A DNA stretch of 64,000 nt from assembly GCA_013349325.1 (NCBI GenBank), contig DUZX01000006.1, forward strand, positions 1 through 64,000. Reading direction: 5' to 3'. This document shows positions 1-8,900 of this stretch, piece after piece; the first letter of the stretch is position 1; each line of letters opens with the position of its first letter. A model generated the notes under the pieces. That model was not told where the DNA came from and ran no database searches. It saw only the letters and a list, made by a program, of their open reading frames with translations. The DNA comes from Desulfuromonadales bacterium (GTDB lineage Bacteria > Desulfobacterota > Desulfuromonadia > Geobacterales > Pseudopelobacteraceae). The position numbers and the translations under genes were made by a program.

Positions 1-2
1 AT

Positions 3-73
3 CTGACTGACCAGTCAGGTGTCTCTCCTGGCATCTGCTGACCTCCTGAAAGTCTGAAAATTTCAGGTCAGCA
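3..73. repeat. Two small inverted repeats upstream of the methylase remnant
   Basis: Bases 3-18 form a hairpin with 6-bp arms (CTGACT/AGTCAG). Bases 36-73 form a larger one with 13 matched bases (TGCTGAC...CTGAAA against TTTCAG...GTCAGCA) and a 3-nt bulge. All three forward frames carry stops here, so the methylase reading frame does not pass through. These hairpins may be the edge of an inserted element or a deletion scar. The window boundary hides the rest. Confidence 0.5.
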
Positions 74-207
74 TAGCTTGAAGATCGGTGGGAAGATAGA
101 TGGTGCTCGGTTGACGGGTACATTGCCAACAACCCGGATATTGACGAGATTTACGAGCGGATGCACCCGGCGGTGGAAAAAGCGCTGGGGGAGTTAAATG
201 CGGTGTT

Positions 208-332
208 ATTATCCCCCCCTACCCCCCCCTACCCCCCCCGTAAACGGGGGGGATCTGCGTTGTTACCCTCCCTTTTAGTGGTGGAATCAACATTGTCCTC
301 CCCCCGTTTACGGGGGGCAGGGGGGGGATTAC
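208..332. repeat. GC-rich palindromic repeat element inserted in frame in the methylase remnant
   Basis: The stretch begins with C-runs and ends with G-runs. It contains two hairpins of the form C6-7 GTAAACG G6 (near 232-252) and C6 GTTTACG G6 (near 297-317). The outer arms are also complementary (ATCCCCCCCT against AGGGGGGGAT), which gives a MITE-like structure of about 125 bp. Translation runs straight through and yields a stretch including PPTPPYPPRKRGGS that looks foreign to the methylase. Pro-Pro-Arg-Gly stretches of this kind recur in many proteobacterial proteins where such repeats have inserted. Confidence 0.8.
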
Positions 333-1046
333 AGGAATGGTCCGTCCCCTTCGACCTCCCCATCGACTGGCCGGAGGCCGCGCGCCTCCCTTTCGACGCC
401 TTCCACAAATCCCGCCAGGCGATGCAGAAGCAGATGGACGCCTCCATTGCTGCCCACGCCGATCAGGAAACTCTCTTCGATCAGCCCCAACCGGACAAAA
501 AGAAGCTGCGCATCACCGGCCCGTTCACGGTCGAGGCGGTGCCGTTCCCGACTGTGCTGGCACTGGACGAAGCCAAGCCTGCACATGAGGCCGATGTAGC
601 CATTGCCCGCTCCGGTGAATCCGCCCGCCAGCACCAGTGGCGCGACGAACTGCTGACAACCGGCATCCGCGGCAAAAGTGGACAGATGCTCCGCTTTGCC
701 GAACTGGAAACCCTGCCGGGAACGCGCCATCTGCATGTCAGCGGTCATCTGGACAGCGGCGAACGGGTGGTCATCAGCTTTGGCCCGGAACACGCGGCGC
801 TTGAACAGCGCCAGGTGGAGTTGGCCCTGCGCGAGGCCGGAGAGCTGTTTCCGCTGCCGAAGATGATTGTCTTCTGCGCCTTCGCCTTCGATCCCGAAGC
901 GGCCAAGGATATTGACAACCTCAAGGGGATCACCGCCCTCAAAGCCCAGATGAATACTGACCTGCTGACAGAAGATCTGAAAAAGGCCCGCTCCAGCAAC
1001 CAGAGCTTTTGGCTGATGGGCCAGCCGGATGTGGATGTACGCAAGG

Positions 1047-1085
1047 TCCCCTCACCCCCAACTCATCTCCCAAAGGGCGAGGGGA
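1047..1085. repeat. Second palindromic repeat in frame in the methylase remnant
   Basis: The arms TCCCCTC (1047-1053) and GAGGGGA (1079-1085) pair around a C-rich centre. This matches the widespread CCCTCACCC...GGGCGAGGGG intergenic repeat of proteobacteria. It encodes PSPPTHLPKGEGS between VDVRK and QLYQVEVNGFDYFD, at a point where the surrounding protein reads smoothly without it. Confidence 0.65.
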
Positions 1086-1432
1086 GCCAATTGTATCAAG
1101 TTGAAGTAAATGGCTTTGATTACTTTGACACCTCTAAAGGCGAACTGGTCTCCGGCGGCAAGGGAAAGATCGCCATGTGGCTGCTGGACACCGACTACGA
1201 CGAACGCTCCCTCTTTCCCCGTCAGGTGTTCTTCCCGCTGGCAGGCAAGGGTGAAGGATGGCAAAAGCTCAAGAAGAACATCCGCGCTGAGTTGAACGAA
1301 GAGCTGTTGGAGCAGTTCCACGGCACCGTCTCGCTTCCCTTCGAACCAGGTGATAACCGCAAAGTGGCGGTGAAGATCGTGGACGACCGGGGCATTGAAT
1401 CTTTGAAGATTATTCCGTTGGAGGATTAGGTT

Positions 1433-2581
1433 ATGCTGATTACGCGGATAGCACTAAAAAATTGGCGGAACTTTGAGGAAATTGATGTTCGGCTGCGGGA
1501 AACCGTTTATCTAATTGGTCCAAATGCTTCCGGAAAGTCAAACTTTCTTGATGCGCTTCGTTTTTTACGGGATATAGCAACTCCCAGTGGTGGTGGCTTG
1601 CAAAAAGCAATTGCTGACCGCAAGGGAGTGACCAAGATAAAAAGTCTTGTAGCAAGGAACTACCCAGCCGTTGGAATTTTTGTCGAGCTTTCAGAAAGTG
1701 CAGATGATAAAGAGCCATTGTGGAGATATACCCTCGAGTTCACTGCTGAAACCGCAGGTCATCGTCGAAACGTCATCACCAATGAATCCGTGTGGCATCG
1801 TGAACAGGGTGAACTGCTCAAACGTCCTGATTCAAATGACGATAACGACAAAGAGCTGCTAACGCAAACTGCGCTCGAAAATACATTCACCAATAGCAAG
1901 TTTCGAGATATTTCCAAATTCCTTGACTCAATTACCTATATGCATCTCGTGCCGCAGTTATTACGCCACCCCGAATTGTCGACTCCAACAGATGCCGATA
2001 CGGACCCTTTTGGACAACGGTTTCTGGAACGAGTGGCTAATGCAAATGACAAAACCCGAGACCTCTATCTCAAGAAAATGGAAGACGCTTTGAACTTGGC
2101 AGTTCCACAATTAAAAGAGCTGACATTTGTGCGTGATGAACTGGGACGTCCTCATTTGGAAGCGAAATATTCACATTGGCGTGCACGTGGCGCATGTCAG
2201 AGAGAAGATCAGTTTTCTGACGGGACGTTGCGCCTCATTGGCCTGCTCTGGTGTCTGCTTGAGGGGCATTCACCGCTTCTGTTGGAAGAACCTGAGTTAT
2301 CTCTGAATGACGCAATTGTAGAACGGATTCCACTTCTCATCGACAAGTTGCAACGCAAGCGAATGCAACAGGTATTCATGACCACACACAGTTATTCCTT
2401 GCTTGAAAATCCTGGAATTGACGGTCGAAATGTCTTGATTCTTGAGCCTGGTACAGAAGGTACCCAGGTTAGAGGTATTACTGAAGATGAAGCGATATTG
2501 ATTAAATCAGGGTTGTCAATAGCTGAAGTATTGCTTCCAAAAACCCGGCCGGAATCGGCTGAAAAAATCACGTTGAGCTGA
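1433..2581 (+). CDS. AAA-family ATPase (AAA15/RecF-like), part of the restriction locus
   Basis: A 382-aa SMC/RecF-type ATPase of the sort found beside restriction and anti-phage systems. It has an ABC-like head split by a helical region. Walker A is GPNASGKS near residues 29-36, after the typical LKNWRNF start motif. The signature-like FSDGTLRLIGLLW lies near 260-272, Walker B is LLLEEPELSL near 280-289, and the TTHSYSLL switch His is near 320. The start ATG is 3 nt after the methylase stop, and the TOPRIM-like gene follows 7 nt downstream, so the three form one operon. The frame is intact over the whole expected length. ATPases of this type normally work with a nuclease or TOPRIM partner, and that partner appears broken here. 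The family call is firm; the role in defence is inferred from context. Confidence 0.85.
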   Translation: MLITRIALKNWRNFEEIDVRLRETVYLIGPNASGKSNFLDALRFLRDIATPSGGGLQKAIADRKGVTKIKSLVARNYPAVGIFVELSESADDKEPLWRYTLEFTAETAGHRRNVITNESVWHREQGELLKRPDSNDDNDKELLTQTALENTFTNSKFRDISKFLDSITYMHLVPQLLRHPELSTPTDADTDPFGQRFLERVANANDKTRDLYLKKMEDALNLAVPQLKELTFVRDELGRPHLEAKYSHWRARGACQREDQFSDGTLRLIGLLWCLLEGHSPLLLEEPELSLNDAIVERIPLLIDKLQRKRMQQVFMTTHSYSLLENPGIDGRNVLILEPGTEGTQVRGITEDEAILIKSGLSIAEVLLPKTRPESAEKITLS

Positions 2582-2588
2582 GTCGACT

Positions 2589-3070
2589 ATGGCTGATTTC
2601 TATATTGCAACCGAAGATCGCCTCAGCGAGGCACTGGCCGAATATATCATCATGGCAACAGGTCACTCCGTTGCTGCTAAGATACCAAAGGATCGCCGAA
2701 GACATGGAGGTTTCGGGTATCTGAAAACCAGGTTGCCGGATTTCATAAGATCATGCAATGGCGGGTTGAGTTTCCTCTTGCTGATCGATCTCAATTTGCC
2801 GGATGGCTGGGAATTGAGGAAACAGAAGTGCCGGTAAATCCTGAAACAAGTCGTGATCCAAAGGCTGATCTCTTGAATTTGGCAAAGAAATCCAGAAAAC
2901 GTGAATTGAAGGAAGGTTTGCTGCCTAATAAAGGTGCTCCGAGCCCCATTGGACTGGAATATAACGATCTGCTGTGTAATTTTGTGAAATCTGAATGGCG
3001 ACTGGACGAGGCGGTAAAGATCGCACCCAGCCTGGCACGAGCAATCCAGCGATTGCAAGAATTTGAATAG
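2589..3070 (+). pseudogene. TOPRIM-like partner of the ATPase, frameshifted by an internal deletion
   Basis: The N-terminal part (2589-about 2790: MADFYIATEDRLSEALAEY through FLLLIDLN) resembles the small TOPRIM/DUF4276-like proteins that follow AAA15 ATPases, with an acidic TEDRLSE motif and a hydrophobic LLLIDL strand. After about 2795 this frame loses similarity and stops at 2837. The C-terminal part continues in another frame (LADRSQFAGWLGIEE through ARAIQRLQEFE, to 3070). The join lies in CTTGCTGATCGATCTC, which can be read both as the LLLIDL strand and as the later LADRS motif. A recombination between two such similar stretches would remove the middle of the gene and shift the frame. 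The conserved core is therefore missing. The exact amount lost cannot be judged from this sequence alone. Confidence 0.65.
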
Positions 3071-3077
3071 GCGACCA

Positions 3078-5870
3078 ATGACCCAGCCCACCTCTCTCAT
3101 CATCAACTCCCCCTACGAAGTCCCGCTCCAGCACTGGCAGCAGGCCCGAGATGGCTCGCTTACTCTGACTCCGGAGCGTCGCCCGGCCGGGTATGAAATT
3201 TTCGATGCCCGTCACAACACGCGGCGCACTGAGACGCTTGATCTGGTCAACAGCATCCGTGGCCGCGTCGATGAATGGCGGGTGGCCGGTTATCCTGGGA
3301 TCACCAGTGTAACACGGCGGCTGCTGGAGCATTGGTATGATCGCGATGCGCGGCAGTTTCCATTCTACTTCTGCCAACTGGAGGCGATGGATACTTTGAT
3401 CTGGCTGGTTGAAGCCTCGCCGGAATTCAAACAAGGTATTCACGTTCCCGGCGATGGCGGTACCTGGCAGCGGCTCTGCAACAAGATGGCCACCGGGACC
3501 GGTAAGACTACGGTGATGGCGATGATCATCACGTGGCAGGTACTGAATGCGCTGACCTATCCCAAGAGGAATAAGGACTTTTCCCGAGCTGTCTTTATTG
3601 TTGCGCCGGGGATCACCGTGAAGGAGCGACTGCGGGTGCTCTATCCGGGTGAGCCGGATAATTTCTACGACTACTTCGACCTCTGCCCATCCGAAGCGCT
3701 CCGCCAGAAACTCAATCAGGTAGAACTGCTGATAGAAAATTGGCACACGTTGATGCCGCTCAAACAGGCCGACCGCTCGGTGGTGAAGAAAGGTGCCGAG
3801 AGCGACGAGGCTTTTACCCGGCGGGTTCTGGGGAAGCTGGCTGTCCAGCGCGATCTGGTGATTATCAACGATGAGGCCCACCACGCCTATCGTATCCCGG
3901 CGGAATTAAAGATCAGCAAGAAACAGGCAGCGGAACAGGGGCTCGACCTGGACGAGGCTACCCGCTGGATCGAAGGACTGGACCGCATCCACAAAACCCG
4001 GCGTATTCAACGCTGCTTCGATCTCTCCGCCACACCCTTTGCGCCGACCGGCAAGGCCAGCAGCGAAGCGGGTCTGTTTGACTGGATTGTTTCCGATTTC
4101 GGCCTCAACGACGCCATCGAAGCGGGACTGGTCAAGACGCCACGGGTTGTCATCCGTGACGATGCGCTTCCCGACACCAAAACCTTCCGTTCCAAACTTT
4201 ATCATATCTACCGTGACCCGGAGGTTGCGGACGATCTCAATCGCAAGGCCGAAGCTCACGAACCCTTGCCAAAGCTGGTGCAGGACGCCTACACCCTGCT
4301 TGGCGCTGATTGGCGCGAGACGCAGCGGTTGTGGCTGGAAGCGGGGCACACTTCGCCGCCGGTGATGTTGACCGTCTGCAACCGAACCGAAACCTCAGCA
4401 CGTATCGAACATTACTTTCGCCACGGTGACGTTCACTGGCCGGAACTGCATGCGCCTGAACGGACGCTACGGGTCGATTCACGCGTTCTGGAGAAAGCCG
4501 AAATTGGCGAGAGCGCCGCAAGTGACAAGGATTACGAGACTACTCTGAAGGCGATTGTCGAAGCGACCAATATTCCCGAAACTCGCAAAGTTCGCCTGCG
4601 GGAATTGAAAAAGGAAGAGCTGCTGCGGGAGATAGTCGATAACGTCGGCAAGCGCGGCGCTGCCGGACAGGATTTGCAGAAGGTTATTTCCGTAGCGATG
4701 CTCTCTGAGGGGTGGGATGCCAAGAACGTCACCCACATCATGGGATTGCGGGCTTTCACCAGCCAGTTACTTTGTGAACAAGTCATCGGCAGGGGCCTGC
4801 GGCGGGTTTCTTATGAAACCGATGAGAACGGTCTGTTTCTTCCGGAATATGTCAATATCTTCGGTGTGCCGCTTTCCATCTTTCAGGATGTGGGTGATGG
4901 TGGCGACCCGCCCCCGCCGCCCAAACCGAGTACGCAGATTGAATCATTGCCGGAACGGGCTGAGTTGGAAATCCGCTGGCCCAACGTGTTGAGGATCGAT
5001 AGCGTGGTGCAACCTGTTCTCGTTGTAGACTGGACAAAGGTGGAGGTTCTGCCACTCGACCCGGCCAAGACGCCTGTAACTGCTGAACTGGCCCCGGCCT
5101 TGGGCGGGGCAACCGATTTGAGCAAGGTTCAGGTCATTGATCTGGAGAAGTTACCGGAAGGTTTCCGCCTGCAACGCCTGACGTTTCAAGCGGCGCGCAA
5201 GGCGTTTGAAACACTGCGCGGCGGTTATCATGGCGGCCATGACTACCTGGTGTTCCAGCTTATACGGCTGGTAGAACAATTCTTCGCGTCAGATCTTTTG
5301 CACATTCCGTCGTTGTTCCATCAGGAACCGCTACGCAAACGGATTCTGTTTGCCCTCAATATCGACCTGATTGTGCAGCACTTGCTCCGTTTCGTGACCG
5401 AACAGAATTGCGAACGGTTGGAACCGGTTTTTGATGAGGACGCTCCTATCGGTTCAACAGTCGCCATGCGTACCTGGTACACCACCAAAACGTGCCATCC
5501 GGCAAGAAGGTCGCAAATCAGCCATATGGTTGCTGACAGCAGTTGGGAACAGCTAACGGCCAACCTGTTGGAAATGAGCAAACAAGTGTCGGCTTACGTA
5601 AAAAACGATCACCTCGGTTTTCAGGTCTACTATCTCTGGAATGGCTCCAGACGGCGCTTCATACCCGACTTTATTGTCAAACTGAACAATGGCAGGATGC
5701 TGGTGCTGGAGATCAAAGGAGAAGACTCGGAACAAAATAAGGCTAAACGCGCGGCACTTAATTTCTGGGTGCAGGGTGTCAACGCCAAGGGTGGTTTTGG
5801 TGTCTGGTGTTGGGATGTGGCTTTTGTTCCGGCGCAGTTGCAGGATATTCTGGCAAAACATTCCTACTGA
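3078..5870 (+). CDS. Type III-like restriction enzyme: DEAD/DEAH helicase with C-terminal nuclease
   Basis: About 930 aa. This is the Res-type subunit: an SF2 translocase with a PD-(D/E)XK nuclease. Walker A is MATGTGKT (about residue 140), motif II is NDEAHHAYR (about 265), motif III is LSATPF (about 320), and motifs V-VI run SEGWDAKNV through QVIGRGLRR (about 545-580). The C-terminal nuclease shows FIPDFIV and LVLEIKG (about 860-885), with Asp, Glu and Lys present. The chosen ATG at 3078 lies 8 nt after the TOPRIM-like stop; an upstream in-frame TTG at 3063 is an alternative. It resembles the family that NCBI calls BPTD_3080 restriction endonucleases (recalled, not searched). All motifs are intact, although its Mod partner is truncated. 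Confidence 0.85.
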   Translation: MTQPTSLIINSPYEVPLQHWQQARDGSLTLTPERRPAGYEIFDARHNTRRTETLDLVNSIRGRVDEWRVAGYPGITSVTRRLLEHWYDRDARQFPFYFCQLEAMDTLIWLVEASPEFKQGIHVPGDGGTWQRLCNKMATGTGKTTVMAMIITWQVLNALTYPKRNKDFSRAVFIVAPGITVKERLRVLYPGEPDNFYDYFDLCPSEALRQKLNQVELLIENWHTLMPLKQADRSVVKKGAESDEAFTRRVLGKLAVQRDLVIINDEAHHAYRIPAELKISKKQAAEQGLDLDEATRWIEGLDRIHKTRRIQRCFDLSATPFAPTGKASSEAGLFDWIVSDFGLNDAIEAGLVKTPRVVIRDDALPDTKTFRSKLYHIYRDPEVADDLNRKAEAHEPLPKLVQDAYTLLGADWRETQRLWLEAGHTSPPVMLTVCNRTETSARIEHYFRHGDVHWPELHAPERTLRVDSRVLEKAEIGESAASDKDYETTLKAIVEATNIPETRKVRLRELKKEELLREIVDNVGKRGAAGQDLQKVISVAMLSEGWDAKNVTHIMGLRAFTSQLLCEQVIGRGLRRVSYETDENGLFLPEYVNIFGVPLSIFQDVGDGGDPPPPPKPSTQIESLPERAELEIRWPNVLRIDSVVQPVLVVDWTKVEVLPLDPAKTPVTAELAPALGGATDLSKVQVIDLEKLPEGFRLQRLTFQAARKAFETLRGGYHGGHDYLVFQLIRLVEQFFASDLLHIPSLFHQEPLRKRILFALNIDLIVQHLLRFVTEQNCERLEPVFDEDAPIGSTVAMRTWYTTKTCHPARRSQISHMVADSSWEQLTANLLEMSKQVSAYVKNDHLGFQVYYLWNGSRRRFIPDFIVKLNNGRMLVLEIKGEDSEQNKAKRAALNFWVQGVNAKGGFGVWCWDVAFVPAQLQDILAKHSY

Positions 5871-5931
5871 AGATATGATCCATACTTTTTTACGGTAAGA
5901 CTGTTCCATACCACAACGGAGGATTTTACAC

Positions 5932-8900
5932 ATGCCACAGAATATTATTTCGGCACTATCACACCGGATACTGGTGCTGGACGGCGCTATGGGTACCCAG
6001 TTGCAGGCCTGTAATCTGACGGCCGATGATTTTGGCGGCGCTGAATACGAAGGGTGTAACGAACATTTAACCTTTTCACGTCCCGACGTCATTGAGCGGG
6101 TCCACCGGGCCTACCTGGAAGCGGGAGCCGATATCATCGAGTCGAACACGTTTGGCTCAACCAACATCGTTTTGGCGGAGTATGGTCTGCAGGATCAGGT
6201 CTACGAACTGAACCGGCAGGCGGCCCTGATCGCCCGGCGGGCCTGTGATGCCTTCTCGACCCCGGAAAAACCGCGCTGGGTGGCTGGGTCGATAGGACCG
6301 ACTACGCGTACGATCTCTGTAACGGGTGGCGTGACCTTTGAACAGCTGGTACAGGCTTTTCGTGAACAGACGCTGGGACTGCTGGCTGGCCGGGTTGATC
6401 TGCTGCTGCTGGAAACAGCTCAGGATACGCTGAATCTGAAAGCGGCAGCCGAGGGGGCCCGTTTGGCTTTTGATGAGTGCGGCCGACGTGTTCCGATCAT
6501 GGTTTCCGGCACGATTGAGCCGACTGGCACCATGCTGGCCGGACAGAATGTCGAGGCGTTATATATCAGCTTGGCCCATCTGGAAGAGAGCCTGGGACTG
6601 ATCAGTATCGGATTGAACTGCGCCACCGGTCCGGAGTTTATGGCCGATCACCTGCGGACGCTGTCGGAACTGGCCCGTTGTCACGTTTCGGTCTATCCTA
6701 ATGCCGGCCTGCCGGATGAAAATGGCCATTACGCCGAATCTCCCGAATCGCTGGCCGCTAAATTGTCCCGTTTTGTCGATGAAGGCTGGCTCAATATCGT
6801 TGGTGGCTGCTGTGGAACATCACCGGCTCATATCGCGGCTATCTCCAAAATGGTGGCCGGTCGCCCCCCCCGGCGTCCCTCAACCATTCGCCGAAGGGCT
6901 GTATCCGGCATCGAGCCCTGTTTCATTGAAGATGACCTCCGCCCGCTGCTGGTGGGTGAGAGAACTAATGTAATCGGCTCGCGCAAGTTTAAAAACATGG
7001 TCGTCGCCGAACGCTTTGAGGAGGGGGCCGAGATCGCCCGCGATCAGGTCAAGGGGGGCGCTCAGGTGATTGACGTCTGCGTAGCCAACCCGGATCGGGA
7101 TGAAGCGGCCGACATGGTACGACTGCTTGAGTTTCTGCCGCGCAAGGTGCGGGCACCGATTATGATCGACTCAACCGATCTACAGGTCACGGAACTGGCC
7201 CTGCAGCGGCTGCAGGGCAAATGCCTGCTTAATTCGATCAATCTGGAAGATGGCGAAGATCGTTTCGCCAAGACCGCCCGGCTGCTGCACCATTATGGCG
7301 GTTCCGTGGTGGTTGGATGCATCGATGAAGACCCGCAGCATGGCATGGCCATTACTCGTGAACGCAAACTGGCGGTCGCCCGGCGATCCTACGACTTGCT
7401 GGTCAACAAATACGGTCTGCGTCCGGAAGATCTGATCTTCGATCCGTTGGTCTTCCCGGTCGGAAGCGGTGATGTTTCGTATATCGGATCGGCGGTTGAA
7501 ACCATCGAGGGGGTGCGGCTGATTACGGAAGCATTTCCGGAATGCAGCACGATACTGGGAATCTCCAATGTCTCCTTCGGTCTGCCGCAGGCGGGGCGCG
7601 AGGTATTGAACGCCGTATTCATACATCACTGCGTCAAGGCTGGTTTGACCTACGCAATTGTCAACACCGAGAAACTCGAGCGCTATGCGTCAATTGATCC
7701 CGAAGAGCTGCGTCTGGCGGAAGATCTGATCTACTGGCGCGGTGAAGATCCGGTCGCCGCATTTGCTGCCGCTTTCCGCGACAAACAGCAGACCGTCCAT
7801 ACTCCGGCCGCCGATCTGCCGATCGATGAGCGGTTGCCACGCTACATCATCGAGGGGATCAAGAACGGCCTGACCGCCGATCTGGATATCGCTCTGGCAC
7901 GCGGTGACAAACCGCTGGAAATCATTAACGGAGCGCTGATGGCTGGCATGGCCGAAGTTGGGCGACTGTTCAACGACAATCAGCTGATTGTGGCCGAGGT
8001 TCTGCAATCGGCCGAGGCGATGAAGGCTGCGGTGGCCTATCTGCAACAGTATCTTGAGAAGGGTGAAAGCTCCAGCAAGGGGAAGATGTTGCTGGCGACA
8101 GTTAAGGGGGATGTTCACGATATCGGCAAAAATCTGGTCGAGATTATCCTCTCCAACAACGGTTTTCAAGTAGTCAACCTGGGGATCAAGGTCGGTCCGG
8201 AAACGCTGATCGAAGCGGCATTGCGTGAACAGCCGGATTTCATCGGCCTCTCCGGTCTGCTGGTCAAGAGCGCCCTGCAGATGGCAACGACGGCTGCCGA
8301 TCTGAAAGCAGCCGGCATCAGTGTGCCGCTGATGGTTGGTGGTGCGGCACTTTCACGCAATTTTGCCGACAGCCGTATCGCTCCACAGTACGGCGCTCCG
8401 GTTCTATATGCCAAGGACGCCATGGCCGGTCTTGAGCTGGCGAATCGCCTGGCCGATCCGCTGCTGTGCGGACCACTGCTGGAGGAGCTTGCAGTGCGGC
8501 AGCAGAGTGCAGCTACCAGCCTTCAGACCAGTCGGACAGGTCCGACTGGTCTGAAGGCTCCGACAAGCCTGGCACTTGATGCTCCAATCCTTCCGGCGCC
8601 TGATTTTGAGCAGCACATCCTGCGCGATATTCCACTCAAACAGGTACTGCCATACCTGAACCGGCAGATGCTCTACACGAAGCACATGGGGCTGATCGGT
8701 TCTGTAGAGAAACTGCTGTCGGCTGGCGATGAAAAGGCGCTCAAGCTGCACAGTGCTGTTGAAGAGATGCTGGTCCGTATCGAGCGCGAGCAGTTGATCA
8801 GACCGCAGGCGCTCTACCGATTCTATCCGGCCAATGCGGTTGGCAACGATCTGATCCTGTACGCACCGGACGGTACCGAAAGTGAAGTCATGCGCTTTAC

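Larger units (their letters stand above)
77..1429 (+). pseudogene. C-terminal part of an adenine-specific DNA methylase (type III Mod-like), 5' truncated
   Basis: The frame opens at 77, just after a TAG at 74-76; the first ATG is at 161. The residues around the opening (GYIANNPDIDEIYERMHPAVE) and the tail ending in VDDRGIESLKII resemble the C-terminal specificity and partner region of type III-like Mod proteins that sit beside a helicase-nuclease. None of the catalytic methylase motifs (FXGXG, DPPY/NPPY) are present, so the catalytic half is missing or separated by the stops upstream. Two repeat insertions sit in frame (about 208-332 and 1047-1085) and add a Pro/Gly/Arg-rich stretch and a PSPP...KGEG stretch. 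The gene ends 3 nt before the ATPase gene. It is most likely non-functional as a methylase. The family call rests on recognition of the C-terminal sequence and the neighbouring genes. Confidence 0.7.

Noticed and set aside
209-332. Possible CRISPR array in the C/G-run repeats
   Set aside because: There are only two hairpin copies in inverted order and no regular spacers; it fits a palindromic element.
2925-3884. A 319-codon minus-strand frame
   Set aside because: It overlaps the restriction helicase N-terminus, has no start signals and no recognisable domain.
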